Notes under the pieces: generated by a model
What the model saw: only the letters and a program-made list of their open reading frames with translations
The model's database searches: none
What the model was told of the DNA's origin: nothing
Made by a program: the position numbers and the translations under genes
DNA from: CAZAGD01 sp964484485
GTDB taxonomy: Bacteria; Desulfobacterota; SM23-61
DNA: 6,698 nucleotides
Direction of reading: 5' to 3'
NCBI GenBank assembly: GCA_964484485.1
Contig: CAZAGD010000042.1
Location: forward strand, 1 to 6,698
Shown here: positions 1-5,908 of the stretch, piece by piece
Position numbering within the stretch: position 1 is the stretch's first letter
Layout of the letters: each line of letters begins with the position of its first letter

Positions 1-229
1 TTGTTTGGTTTAATATGACAAGATGGATATCTTTTCTTAATATTCTCCCTAATTCTGTCATGTAAAAGTTTCTTTTTTCTATCAGATTGTCTTCGTCCAT
101 TTGGTCTAAGATAATACCGATATCGACATCACTTAGTTTCCTTTCTTTTCCATGAGCAAACGAACCAAAAAGGTAAACGGCAATAACTTCCTTCTTATCT
201 CTAAAATAGTCTTTAATTTTGGCGTCCAT
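1..229 (-). CDS. MNT-type nucleotidyltransferase domain protein (partial, C-terminus beyond window edge)
   Basis: Reading the minus strand from the ATG at 229-227 gives 76 residues before the frame leaves the window, beginning MDAKIKDYFRDKKEVIAVYL. The hallmark of the minimal nucleotidyltransferase family is present: G22-S23, ten residues, then D34-V-D36 (GSFAHGKERKLSDVDIGI). The two aspartates bind the catalytic metal. Members transfer nucleotides, usually AMP, onto a partner protein. They are commonly the antitoxin half of HEPN/MNT toxin-antitoxin pairs, the MNT protein modifying the HEPN RNase. The partner is not visible and may lie beyond position 1. Near the edge the sequence reads DIHLVILN. 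Relatives often have Asp where H69 stands, so the third metal ligand may be missing. No clear Shine-Dalgarno precedes the ATG. The start was chosen because the distance to the GS motif is normal for the family. The domain is secure; the toxin-antitoxin role is inference. Confidence 0.85.
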   Translation of the reverse strand, partial: MDAKIKDYFRDKKEVIAVYLFGSFAHGKERKLSDVDIGIILDQMDEDNLIEKRNFYMTELGRILRKDIHLVILNQT

Positions 230-302
230 TTGGTCGGTTGATCTGTATAAAATTTTGAGGTCAAATATTTTATTTTGACAATTTAGCTTACAAAGAAAAA
301 CT

Positions 303-330
303 GTTCGATGTTCGAAGTTCTATGTTCAAC
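303..330. repeat. Four tandem degenerate heptamers (GTTCGAT type)
   Basis: Positions 303-309, 310-316, 317-323 and 324-330 read GTTCGAT, GTTCGAA, GTTCTAT and GTTCAAC. These are four head-to-tail 7-bp units sharing GTTC, in a stretch without a gene. The sequence shows a short tandem repeat; its function is unknown. It could be a slippage-prone microsatellite or part of an interspersed intergenic repeat. Confidence 0.6.
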
Positions 331-349
331 ATTTATAGATATACATCCG

Positions 350-389
350 GGCTCCCCGATTAAAGCGACCTTTTAATCGAGCCTTTTTT
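350..389 (+). terminator. Rho-independent-type hairpin with T tract, no obvious upstream gene
   Basis: On the plus strand, CGATTAAA at 357-364 pairs with TTTAATCG at 372-379. The stem extends to GGCT (350-353) with AGCC (380-383) across a CCC bulge at 354-356, and TTTTTT follows at 384-389. The T tract is only on the plus strand, so it does not end the nucleotidyltransferase gene, which reads away to the left. No plus-strand gene precedes it in the window. It may end transcription entering from the left, or a short non-coding transcript. Confidence 0.55.
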
Positions 390-468
390 CATTCTTTTTT
401 CTGCCCAAAGGCCATGAATATCCATAATTTATAAAATTGAATTGGGAATGTCAAGGAAGAGTCAGGGA

Positions 469-708
469 TCGGAGCAATTAAATATTTACAGTTATCACTC
501 TTATCTTACTCCGTGGTCTGGCTTTATCGAGTTTCCCAAATGAAATTGTGTCGTAATTCCACATAAGAAATAAAGCTAAATGCGGCAAGGGACAAGCCCT
601 TGCCCTACGTTTTAGGTTTTTTAAATTTCTCGTAGGGCAAGCCCTTGGGGCTTGCCGGACTACGCATGAAGATGTCGTTTATTTTATGCTCCCATTAATA
701 AAATAGCC
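469..708. repeat. Left arm of inverted repeat flanking phoR
   Basis: This arm matches the reverse complement of 2092-2242 in three collinear blocks. The outer block 469-496 matches 2215-2242 at 27 of 28 positions. The middle block 511-537 matches 2173-2199 at about 20 of 27. The inner block 671-708 matches 2092-2130 with two substitutions and a one-base indel, including 19 identical bases at 686-704. Spacing between outer and middle blocks is nearly equal in both arms (14 and 15 bases). The left arm is about 90 bp longer because of the hairpin cluster at 584-656. No similarity continues outside 469. The arm ends one base before the phoR start codon. No target-site duplication is evident. Confidence 0.85.
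584..656. repeat. REP-like palindrome cluster (GGCAAG/CTTGCC type)
   Basis: Three overlapping stems are visible. GGCAAGGG (584-591) pairs with CCCTTGCC (597-604). TTGCCCTACG (600-609) pairs with CGTAGGGCAA (631-640). GGCAAGCCC (636-644) pairs with GGGCTTGCC (648-656). The alternatives compete, so the segment can fold as two small hairpins or one large one. It is GC-rich against an AT-rich background and non-coding, typical of interspersed extragenic palindromes. It occurs only in the left phoR-flanking arm, so it was probably inserted after the arms formed. Confidence 0.75.
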
Positions 709-709
709 A

Positions 710-2122
710 ATGAATAATATTAAAATATGGAAGAGTTTCGGCCTGCTTATTTTACTCCTTATTTTTTGGGGAGGTATGCAGGGGTACCTAATTTATTATG
801 GGCAAAAGTCATTTTTGGCTTCCTTTTTTTTAAGTCTCCTTATAGTCAGCCCATTTGCTTTTTTATATGTATGGTACTTTATCCGGCCCATTAGTGAAAT
901 GATTATAGCCATTAAAAAGTTAATCGCCAGCCAGTTGAACGAATACCCTAAATTTTTTGGGCCTGATGAATTGGGAAAACAGATGCGGGAAATTTTCCAT
1001 ATGTTTAGGGAGCAAAGGAATCTAACTGATGAGATTGCTAAAGAGAAGAGATACTTGGAGGCTGTTTTGAACGGGATAGGAGAAGGTGTTTTAGTTGCGG
1101 ACGGCCGTGGCCGTATCCTCAGAATTAATACGGCTCTGCGGCAACTTTTTTCTCTACCCCCCGATGCTCAAGCGCAGATTCCCTTGGAAATTATTAGGCA
1201 TGTGGAGCTGGAAGAGGCGATCAAAAGAACTATTCAGGATGGGCAGAAGAGATCTTTTGAATTTACGCCACCTTTGGGCCAAAGAACCTTTAGGGTCAAT
1301 GTGGTAGGATTTTATCCTTCACCAACAAGGGAAAAAGAAAAGGAAGAACAAAATAAAGGAGCAATAGCAATTTTTCATGACATCACCCGTTTGAAAGAAT
1401 TAGAAAGGATTCGGCAAGATTTTGTGGCCAATGTTTCTCACGAACTACGCACTCCGCTTACCACTATTAAAGGCTATGCTGAAACCCTACTCGATGGATC
1501 TATAAAAGAGGAAGTAGCTGAGCAGTTTGTTCAGGTAATTAAAAAACACACTGACCGCTTAATAAAGATTGCCGAAGACTTGCTTACTCTGTCCAAGGTA
1601 GAATCTAAGGAGTTCCAATTGCAGACGGAAGAAATTCTCCTGGCTGATTTCATAGAGGAAGTGTTAGTTTTGGTCAAAGAAACGGCCGCCAAGAAAAAAA
1701 TTAAGTTCTGTAGGCAAGACATTGAACCTTCATTGGCCGTAGTCGCTGATCGTTATTACTTAGAATTAGTTTTTCTAAATCTCTTAGACAATGCCATTAA
1801 GTATAGTCCAGAGGGGGGCGAGATAAGGATTAGCATTAAAGTCCAAGATGAAGAGTATGTGCAGGTTACTATTCAAGATACAGGGCTAGGTATTCCTCCT
1901 GCAGACCTTCCCCGGATTTTTGAACGTTTTTACCGCGTGGAAAAAGGAAGATCAAAAGAATACGAAGGAACAGGACTTGGTCTGTCCATCGTCAAACATA
2001 TCATTCAAGCTCATCATGGTAAGGTTTGGGCCGAGAGTGAACTTGGGAAAGGTTCTACTTTTCATTTCACCCTTCCGCTAAAATCATTGGCGGCTAATTT
2101 TATTAATGGGAGCATTAAATAA
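710..2122 (+). CDS. phoR: PhoR-type phosphate-regulon sensor histidine kinase
   Basis: This is a 470-residue membrane kinase. Two hydrophobic segments (about 10-30 and 36-58) leave only a very short external loop, as in PhoR. A HAMP-like linker (about 58-108, RPI and GPDELG) and a PAS domain (about 113-228) follow. The H-box FVANVSHELRTPL (238-250) carries the phosphoacceptor H244. The ATPase domain has the N-box NLLDNAIKYS (357-366), DTGLGI (390-395), FERFYRV (404-410) and GTGLGLSIV (420-428). An in-frame TAG at 704-706 forces the start to the ATG at 710; no clear Shine-Dalgarno precedes it. Residues 461-470 (AANFINGSIK) and the stop lie inside the right inverted-repeat arm, so the tail is probably not ancestral. 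No response regulator gene is adjacent, unlike the usual phoB-phoR pair. The phosphate role rests on domain order plus the facing pst operon; another PAS-containing kinase is possible but less likely. Confidence 0.88.
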   Translation: MNNIKIWKSFGLLILLLIFWGGMQGYLIYYGQKSFLASFFLSLLIVSPFAFLYVWYFIRPISEMIIAIKKLIASQLNEYPKFFGPDELGKQMREIFHMFREQRNLTDEIAKEKRYLEAVLNGIGEGVLVADGRGRILRINTALRQLFSLPPDAQAQIPLEIIRHVELEEAIKRTIQDGQKRSFEFTPPLGQRTFRVNVVGFYPSPTREKEKEEQNKGAIAIFHDITRLKELERIRQDFVANVSHELRTPLTTIKGYAETLLDGSIKEEVAEQFVQVIKKHTDRLIKIAEDLLTLSKVESKEFQLQTEEILLADFIEEVLVLVKETAAKKKIKFCRQDIEPSLAVVADRYYLELVFLNLLDNAIKYSPEGGEIRISIKVQDEEYVQVTIQDTGLGIPPADLPRIFERFYRVEKGRSKEYEGTGLGLSIVKHIIQAHHGKVWAESELGKGSTFHFTLPLKSLAANFINGSIK

Positions 2123-2242
2123 ATGACATCCGCCGTCCTTAACCCCTCACCCTAACCCTCTCCCCAAGCATGGGGAGAGTCGATAATAGTCGACCACGGG
2201 GAGAAGGTGAAGGGGATAAGTGTAAATATTTAATTGCTCCGA
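2092..2242. repeat. Right arm of inverted repeat flanking phoR, overlapping its 3' end
   Basis: This is the reverse-complement partner of 469-708 and the shorter arm (151 bp). Its inner block 2092-2130 covers the last ten codons and the TAA stop (2120-2122) of phoR. Its outer block is 2215-2242. The arm also has imperfect inverted ends of its own: GGGAGCATTAAATAAATGAC from 2108 resembles the reverse complement of 2221-2241, sharing GGAGCA, TTAAATA and ACA. Each arm may therefore be a MITE-like unit with about 20-bp termini around a palindromic core. Matching sequence extends 16 bp beyond those termini on the phoR side (2092-2107), which simple MITE insertion would not explain. Confidence 0.8.
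2143..2215. repeat. REP-like palindrome (CCCTCACCCTAACCC type)
   Basis: A pyrimidine-rich stretch at 2143-2165 is largely complementary to GGGGAGAAGGTGAAGGGG at 2198-2215, forming a long outer stem. Inside it, CTCTCCCC (2158-2165) pairs with GGGGAGAG (2172-2179), and GTCGA (2179-2183) pairs with TCGAC (2190-2194). Repeats of this type are scattered through many bacterial genomes. It lies in the 150-bp gap between the convergent 3' ends of phoR and pstB. Since no T-tract terminator is visible there, the hairpin may serve to end or stabilise both transcripts (inference). Confidence 0.75.
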
Positions 2243-2272
2243 GTAATAAATAATTAGTTTTTTAAGAAATTT

Positions 2273-3031
2273 CTATCCAAATTTTCCACAGAGATATTCC
2301 TCTGTTCTCTTGTCCTTAGGGGAGGTAAACATTTTCGCACTTGGTCCGAACTCAATAAGCTCTCCTAAATAAAGAAAAGCCACAAAGTCGGACACGCGAG
2401 CTGCCTGGGCAATGTTATGCGTAACTATTATAATCGTTACCACACTTTTTAATTGGGTGATCAATTCTTCAATGTGCGAAGTTGCTTTGGGATCCAAGGC
2501 GGAAGTTGGCTCATCAAGCAGAAGAATTGAAGGCTGCATGGCCAGTGCTCTGGCAATGCACAAACGTTGTTGTTGGCCACCGGAAAGAAAAGTTCCCCTT
2601 TTTTGCAGCACATCTTTGACTTCCTCCCAAAGAGCGGCTTTTCTCAAAGATTCTTCAACAATTTTTTCTTGAGTATCTTTAGGCAATTTAATTCCATTCA
2701 AGATATACCCAGCAATAACGTTATCGTAGATGCTCATCATGGGAAAGGGATTAGGCTTTTGGAAAACCATGCCGATTTTGCGGCGAATGTTGATCGGATC
2801 GGTGGCGTAAATATCTTCGCCCTCCAGAAAAATCTTACCGGTTACTTTGGCATCGGGGCTCAGCTCGTGCATGCGGTTGATGCATCTAATGAGTGTGGTT
2901 TTGCCGCAGCCTGAAGGACCCATAATGGCCGAAATTTTATGGCGAGATAGCGAAAGGTTTATGCGCTTTAAAACCTGGTTTTCGCCAAAAAAAGCTTCCA
3001 AATTCTCAATTTTTAAAATTGGATTTTCCAT
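2273..3031 (-). CDS. pstB: PstB, ATP-binding subunit of the phosphate ABC importer
   Basis: This cytoplasmic ATPase powers uptake through PstC-PstA. Its 252 residues are full length for PstB. Walker A is GPSGCGKTT (38-46) and the Q-loop is at Q91, in VFQKPNPFPMMSIYDNV, which is characteristic of PstB. The signature LSGGQQQR spans 149-156, Walker B ILLLDEP 169-175, the D-loop SALDP 177-181, and the switch histidine is H205 in IVTHN. The C-terminus RTEEYLCGKFG has the family's typical FG ending. All catalytic motifs are intact. The ATG at 3031 lies inside the end of pstA, a 19-bp overlap, and no good Shine-Dalgarno precedes it, so translation probably depends on coupling to pstA. It is the last visible gene of the operon. 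No phoU follows; the next gene is the convergent phoR. Confidence 0.97.
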   Translation of the reverse strand: MENPILKIENLEAFFGENQVLKRINLSLSRHKISAIMGPSGCGKTTLIRCINRMHELSPDAKVTGKIFLEGEDIYATDPINIRRKIGMVFQKPNPFPMMSIYDNVIAGYILNGIKLPKDTQEKIVEESLRKAALWEEVKDVLQKRGTFLSGGQQQRLCIARALAMQPSILLLDEPTSALDPKATSHIEELITQLKSVVTIIIVTHNIAQAARVSDFVAFLYLGELIEFGPSAKMFTSPKDKRTEEYLCGKFG

Positions 3032-3861
3032 TTTTTAGTCACAAGTTTGGTGAAGAGATTTAAGATTAAAGTTAAAATAATTAATACCAAAGATGCTCCC
3101 CAGGCAAGTTTATGCCATTCCGGATATGGGCTGGAGGCATAATTGAAGATGACCAAGGGGAGGCTATTAATTGGTTTCAGAATATTATAATTCATATAAG
3201 GGTTGCCAAAGGCGGTAAAAAGTAGCGGGGCTGTTTCGCCAGCAATCCTGGCGGTGCCCAAAAGAATTCCCGTTATAATTCCACTAAACCCTGCCGGTAG
3301 AATTACTTTTAAAACGGTCCGCGGGTAAGAAACCCCCAGGGCTAAAGAAGCTTCTCTTAAGCTCTCCGGTATCAATTTCAAGGTTTCTTCTGTGGCCATA
3401 ATGATTACCGGCAGCATCATCAAGCCAAGGGCAATTCCACCAGAAAGGGCCGAAAAGGAGCCTAGGGGAATTACTAACCAAATATAGGCAATTATTCCTA
3501 TAACAATGGAAGGAATTCCCTGGAGGATTTCCGTACAGAGTCTGGTTAGGTAAGCCAGCTTACCATTCCTGTATTCGGAAAGAAAAATGCCCGTTAAGAT
3601 ACCAATGGGAATAGAGAAGATGCTGGCAATGGTTACTAATAAAAATGTACCTATGAGGGCATTAGAAATTCCACCTCCCAATTCGCCAACAGGTTTGGGA
3701 AGTTGAGTGAGAAAGTCCCAATTGATCACGGAAATTCCTTTGCTGGTAATAAAAAAAAGGATAAAGAATAAAGGCAGAATGGAGCAAAATGTCAGAAAAA
3801 TGATGATGGCCTTAAACAACCTATCGTAGAAAATTCTTCTCTTTACCGAATAGCTCTCCAT
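3013..3861 (-). CDS. pstA: PstA, phosphate ABC importer permease
   Basis: This inner-membrane permease pairs with PstC to form the phosphate channel. Its 282 residues are normal length. About six hydrophobic segments lie near 17-39, 70-93, 112-133, 139-157, 191-211 and 252-273. The cytoplasmic EAA loop that docks on PstB is EASLALGVSYPRTVLKVILPAG (170-191, beginning E170-A171). The preceding TEETLKLIPESLR and following GILLGTARIAGETAPLLFTAFGN (from G198) are typical of PstA. The ATG at 3861 sits one base after the pstC stop (TAA-T-ATG), a classic coupling arrangement, and only a weak distant purine stretch precedes it. The gene overlaps pstB at its 3' end. The distinction from pstC rests on the IAGETAPLLFTAFGN segment and the gene order. 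Confidence 0.96.
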   Translation of the reverse strand: MESYSVKRRIFYDRLFKAIIIFLTFCSILPLFFILFFITSKGISVINWDFLTQLPKPVGELGGGISNALIGTFLLVTIASIFSIPIGILTGIFLSEYRNGKLAYLTRLCTEILQGIPSIVIGIIAYIWLVIPLGSFSALSGGIALGLMMLPVIIMATEETLKLIPESLREASLALGVSYPRTVLKVILPAGFSGIITGILLGTARIAGETAPLLFTAFGNPYMNYNILKPINSLPLVIFNYASSPYPEWHKLAWGASLVLIILTLILNLFTKLVTKKWKIQF

Positions 3862-3862
3862 A

Positions 3863-4759
3863 TTATCGGTTCACTGCCATCCTATGAATGATCCATTTAC
3901 CTAAAGTGTTTAAAAAAGTGGTGACTAGAAAAAGGACCAGGGCCAGTTCGACCAGACTGGCTAAATAGAGACTATCCGTAGCCTCGGTAAATTCATTGGC
4001 GATTATGCTGGCCAATGTGTTAGCTGGACTAAAAATACTATTCGGTATAGAATTCCTATTTCCGATAACCATGGTTACCGCCATAGTTTCTCCCAAAGCT
4101 CTACCGAGGGATAAGAGTATACCGGCTAGTATTCCCGACCCAGCGTAAGGAAGAATTACTTTTTGAATTACTTCTAAACGAGTTGCCCCTAAAGAATAGG
4201 CCGCTTCTTTGAGATCTGCAGGAACTAAGCTTATTACTTCTCTGCCCAATGAAGCTGAGTAAGGTATGATCATAATGGCTAAAATGAGCGAGGCTGTAAA
4301 TATGCCCACACCAAGTGGAGCAACTCCCAGGCTTAGCTCTAATTTTCTCACTAAAGGAGCCATAACGAATAGGCCCCAAAATCCATAAATGACTGAGGGA
4401 ACTCCAGCCAGCAGTTCAATCATGCTTTTGATGAAAGTAGCTTTTCCCCCTTGGGTAAAATATTCTCCTAAAAAAATAGCTATGGGTAAGGAGAAGATTA
4501 TGGAGATGGCTAAAGCCAATAAAGAGGTGGCTAAAGTACCAATCAAAAAGGGAAGGGCTCCAAATTCACTTCTTACAGGGTCCCAGGTAGAGCCAGAAAA
4601 AAAATAAAGGCCAAAAGTTCGGATGGCCGGAAAAGAAGAGATAAATAAAGTAAAAAGGATGGCTAAAAGGATAATGATTATAAAAACCCCAGCCAGGGAG
4701 AGTAATTTTCGAAAGAAAATCTCCGCAAAAGCTACTTTAGAGAAATGTGCTGCTTTCAT
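3863..4759 (-). CDS. pstC: PstC, phosphate ABC importer permease
   Basis: This is the second channel permease, 298 residues, of normal length. A cytoplasmic N-terminus is followed by about six hydrophobic stretches near 21-43, 72-97, 117-137, 147-168, 208-232 and 264-285. The loop after the first segment contains TWDPVRSEFGALPFLIGTL (58-76), a PstC hallmark. The EAA loop is EAAYSLGATRLEVIQKVILP (185-204), followed by GRALGETMAVTMVIGN (219-234), also typical of PstC. It starts 77 bp downstream of the pstS stop. That gap contains a strong terminator, so expression of pstC and the genes after it depends on readthrough or processing. No Shine-Dalgarno is evident before the ATG at 4759; the closest upstream sequence is A/T-rich. 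An out-of-frame ATG at 4778 opens a 13-codon frame overlapping this start and looks incidental. Confidence 0.96.
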   Translation of the reverse strand: MKAAHFSKVAFAEIFFRKLLSLAGVFIIIILLAILFTLFISSFPAIRTFGLYFFSGSTWDPVRSEFGALPFLIGTLATSLLALAISIIFSLPIAIFLGEYFTQGGKATFIKSMIELLAGVPSVIYGFWGLFVMAPLVRKLELSLGVAPLGVGIFTASLILAIMIIPYSASLGREVISLVPADLKEAAYSLGATRLEVIQKVILPYAGSGILAGILLSLGRALGETMAVTMVIGNRNSIPNSIFSPANTLASIIANEFTEATDSLYLASLVELALVLFLVTTFLNTLGKWIIHRMAVNR

Positions 4760-4787
4760 ATTTAGGTTGTGATTGCATAATAATAAT

Positions 4788-4814
4788 AAAAAAGGCTGGG
4801 AATAAATCCCAGCC
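4788..4814 (-). terminator. Intra-operon terminator/attenuator between pstS and pstC
   Basis: On the minus strand GGCTGGGA (complement of 4807-4814) pairs perfectly with TCCCAGCC (complement of 4794-4801) across a 5-base loop, followed by six T residues (complement of 4788-4793) and then TTATTATTA. The eight perfect, GC-rich stem pairs and the U tract make a convincing intrinsic terminator in the direction of the pst genes. Placed after pstS, it should make most transcripts monocistronic for the binding protein, with only readthrough reaching pstCAB. The hairpin would also protect the 3' end of pstS mRNA. Confidence 0.92.
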
Positions 4815-4836
4815 CCGAGGAAAACTCACTTTACGG

Positions 4837-5880
4837 TCATTGAATAAGCGAACTTCCTTTATACGAAATAGATTTGATTAATTTTTCAGCCTTTTCTGCT
4901 GCTTTTGGGGAAAGAGGAGCATAATGGAGCGGTTCAGCGTGTACTTGGCCTTCATGAGTCATCCACCAAAGCAGCTTGACTAATTCTTTTGCCTTTTCTT
5001 TTGATCTCCGCGCATAATCCTGCTCTTGAAAAACAAGTAACCAGGTAAATCCACTTATCGGGTAGCCATCGGGTGAGTCAGTATCAGTAAGGCTTACTTT
5101 CATATCATCGGGAAGAGTGGTATTGGCGGCCAGAGTTGTAGATTTGAGGTTAGCCTGGATATAATTTCCCTTCTTATTTTTCACCATGCCATAGGGCATC
5201 TTGTTCTGCAGGGCATAAATAAGTTCGACATAGCCGATACTTCCGGGAGTTTGTTGCACTAAACCAGCTACTCCGGGATTTCCCTTACCGCCTATGCCCG
5301 TGGGCCATTTTAAGGAGGTACCTTTGCCTACCTGTCCCCGCCATTCATTGCTTACCTTGCTTAGATAGTCGCTAAAAATAAATGTAGTGCCGCTTCCATC
5401 TGACCGGTGGACGACAGTGATATTCATATCTGGGAGGTTCGTTCCTGGATTAATTTCCTGGAGGCGGCGATCATTCCATTTTTTAATTTTTCCCAGAAAT
5501 ATGTCGCCAATGATGTCCGGGGTAAATTTTAATTGGGGGCTGCCGGGAAGATTATAAGTAATCACTACTGCTCCGGCACAAGTGGGAATATGTAAGATAG
5601 GACCTCCCGCTTCTGCTTGATCTTTTTCGCTCATGATGGCGTCCGATCCACCAAAATCTACGGTTTTGTTTATTAACTGCCGAATACCGCCTCCTGAGCC
5701 AATGGCTTGGTAGTTTACCTTAACTCCAGACTCTTTGTGATAAACATCAAACATCTTAGAGTAGAGAGGATAGGGAAAAGTGGCGCCCGCTCCCAGCAGC
5801 TCTTTTTCGGCAGTAAAACCAATTTGGCCAAAGCCAAATAATATGAAAAGAATTGTGATAATCTTGAACGTTTTTTGCAT
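4837..5880 (-). CDS. pstS: PstS, periplasmic phosphate-binding protein
   Basis: This binding protein captures phosphate and delivers it to PstCA. The precursor has 347 residues. The signal peptide MQKTFKIITILFILFGFGQI runs on to about A24, before EKELLGAGATFPYPLY. There is no lipobox cysteine, so the protein is probably free in the periplasm of a two-membrane cell. Phosphate-binding loops are GAGATFPYPLY (30-40), GSGGGIRQL (61-69), FGGSDAIMS (76-84) and HRSDGSGTTFIFSDYL (158-173). PISGFTWLLV (274-283) and HYAPLS (319-324) also fit PstS. The start at 5880 is chosen because AAAGGAGG lies 5 bases before it and the signal peptide then has normal length. An in-frame ATG at 5916 would add 12 residues, but it has no ribosome site and would run into the PHO box. 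It is the first gene of the operon, followed by a terminator. Confidence 0.97.
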   Translation of the reverse strand: MQKTFKIITILFILFGFGQIGFTAEKELLGAGATFPYPLYSKMFDVYHKESGVKVNYQAIGSGGGIRQLINKTVDFGGSDAIMSEKDQAEAGGPILHIPTCAGAVVITYNLPGSPQLKFTPDIIGDIFLGKIKKWNDRRLQEINPGTNLPDMNITVVHRSDGSGTTFIFSDYLSKVSNEWRGQVGKGTSLKWPTGIGGKGNPGVAGLVQQTPGSIGYVELIYALQNKMPYGMVKNKKGNYIQANLKSTTLAANTTLPDDMKVSLTDTDSPDGYPISGFTWLLVFQEQDYARRSKEKAKELVKLLWWMTHEGQVHAEPLHYAPLSPKAAEKAEKLIKSISYKGSSLIQ

Positions 5881-5885
5881 TTTAG

Positions 5886-5893
5886 CCTCCTTT
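5886..5893 (-). promoter_or_regulatory. Strong ribosome binding site deciding the pstS start
   Basis: AAAGGAGG on the minus strand lies 5 bases upstream of the ATG at 5880-5878. It is the only strong, correctly placed Shine-Dalgarno among the complete genes here. It fixes the pstS start and should give PstS higher output than the weakly initiated pstC, pstA and pstB. Confidence 0.9.
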
Positions 5894-5908
5894 AGACTAG
5901 TTATTTTT

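Noticed and set aside
584..656. CRISPR-like repeats
   Set aside because: The repeated elements are palindromes in alternating orientation without regular spacers, fitting a REP-like cluster.
1095..1722. Alternative frames within phoR on both strands
   Set aside because: They overlap the conserved PAS and kinase domains of PhoR and have no independent support.
469..2242. Insertion sequence with terminal inverted repeats
   Set aside because: The enclosed gene is a sensor kinase, not a transposase, and no target-site duplication is visible; it is treated as a possible cassette rather than an IS.
2412..3038. Several plus-strand frames inside pstB
   Set aside because: All are antisense to a complete, motif-intact PstB and show no recognisable domain.
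4737..4778. Short upstream frame overlapping the pstC start
   Set aside because: Thirteen codons, no ribosome site, A/T-rich composition; probably incidental.
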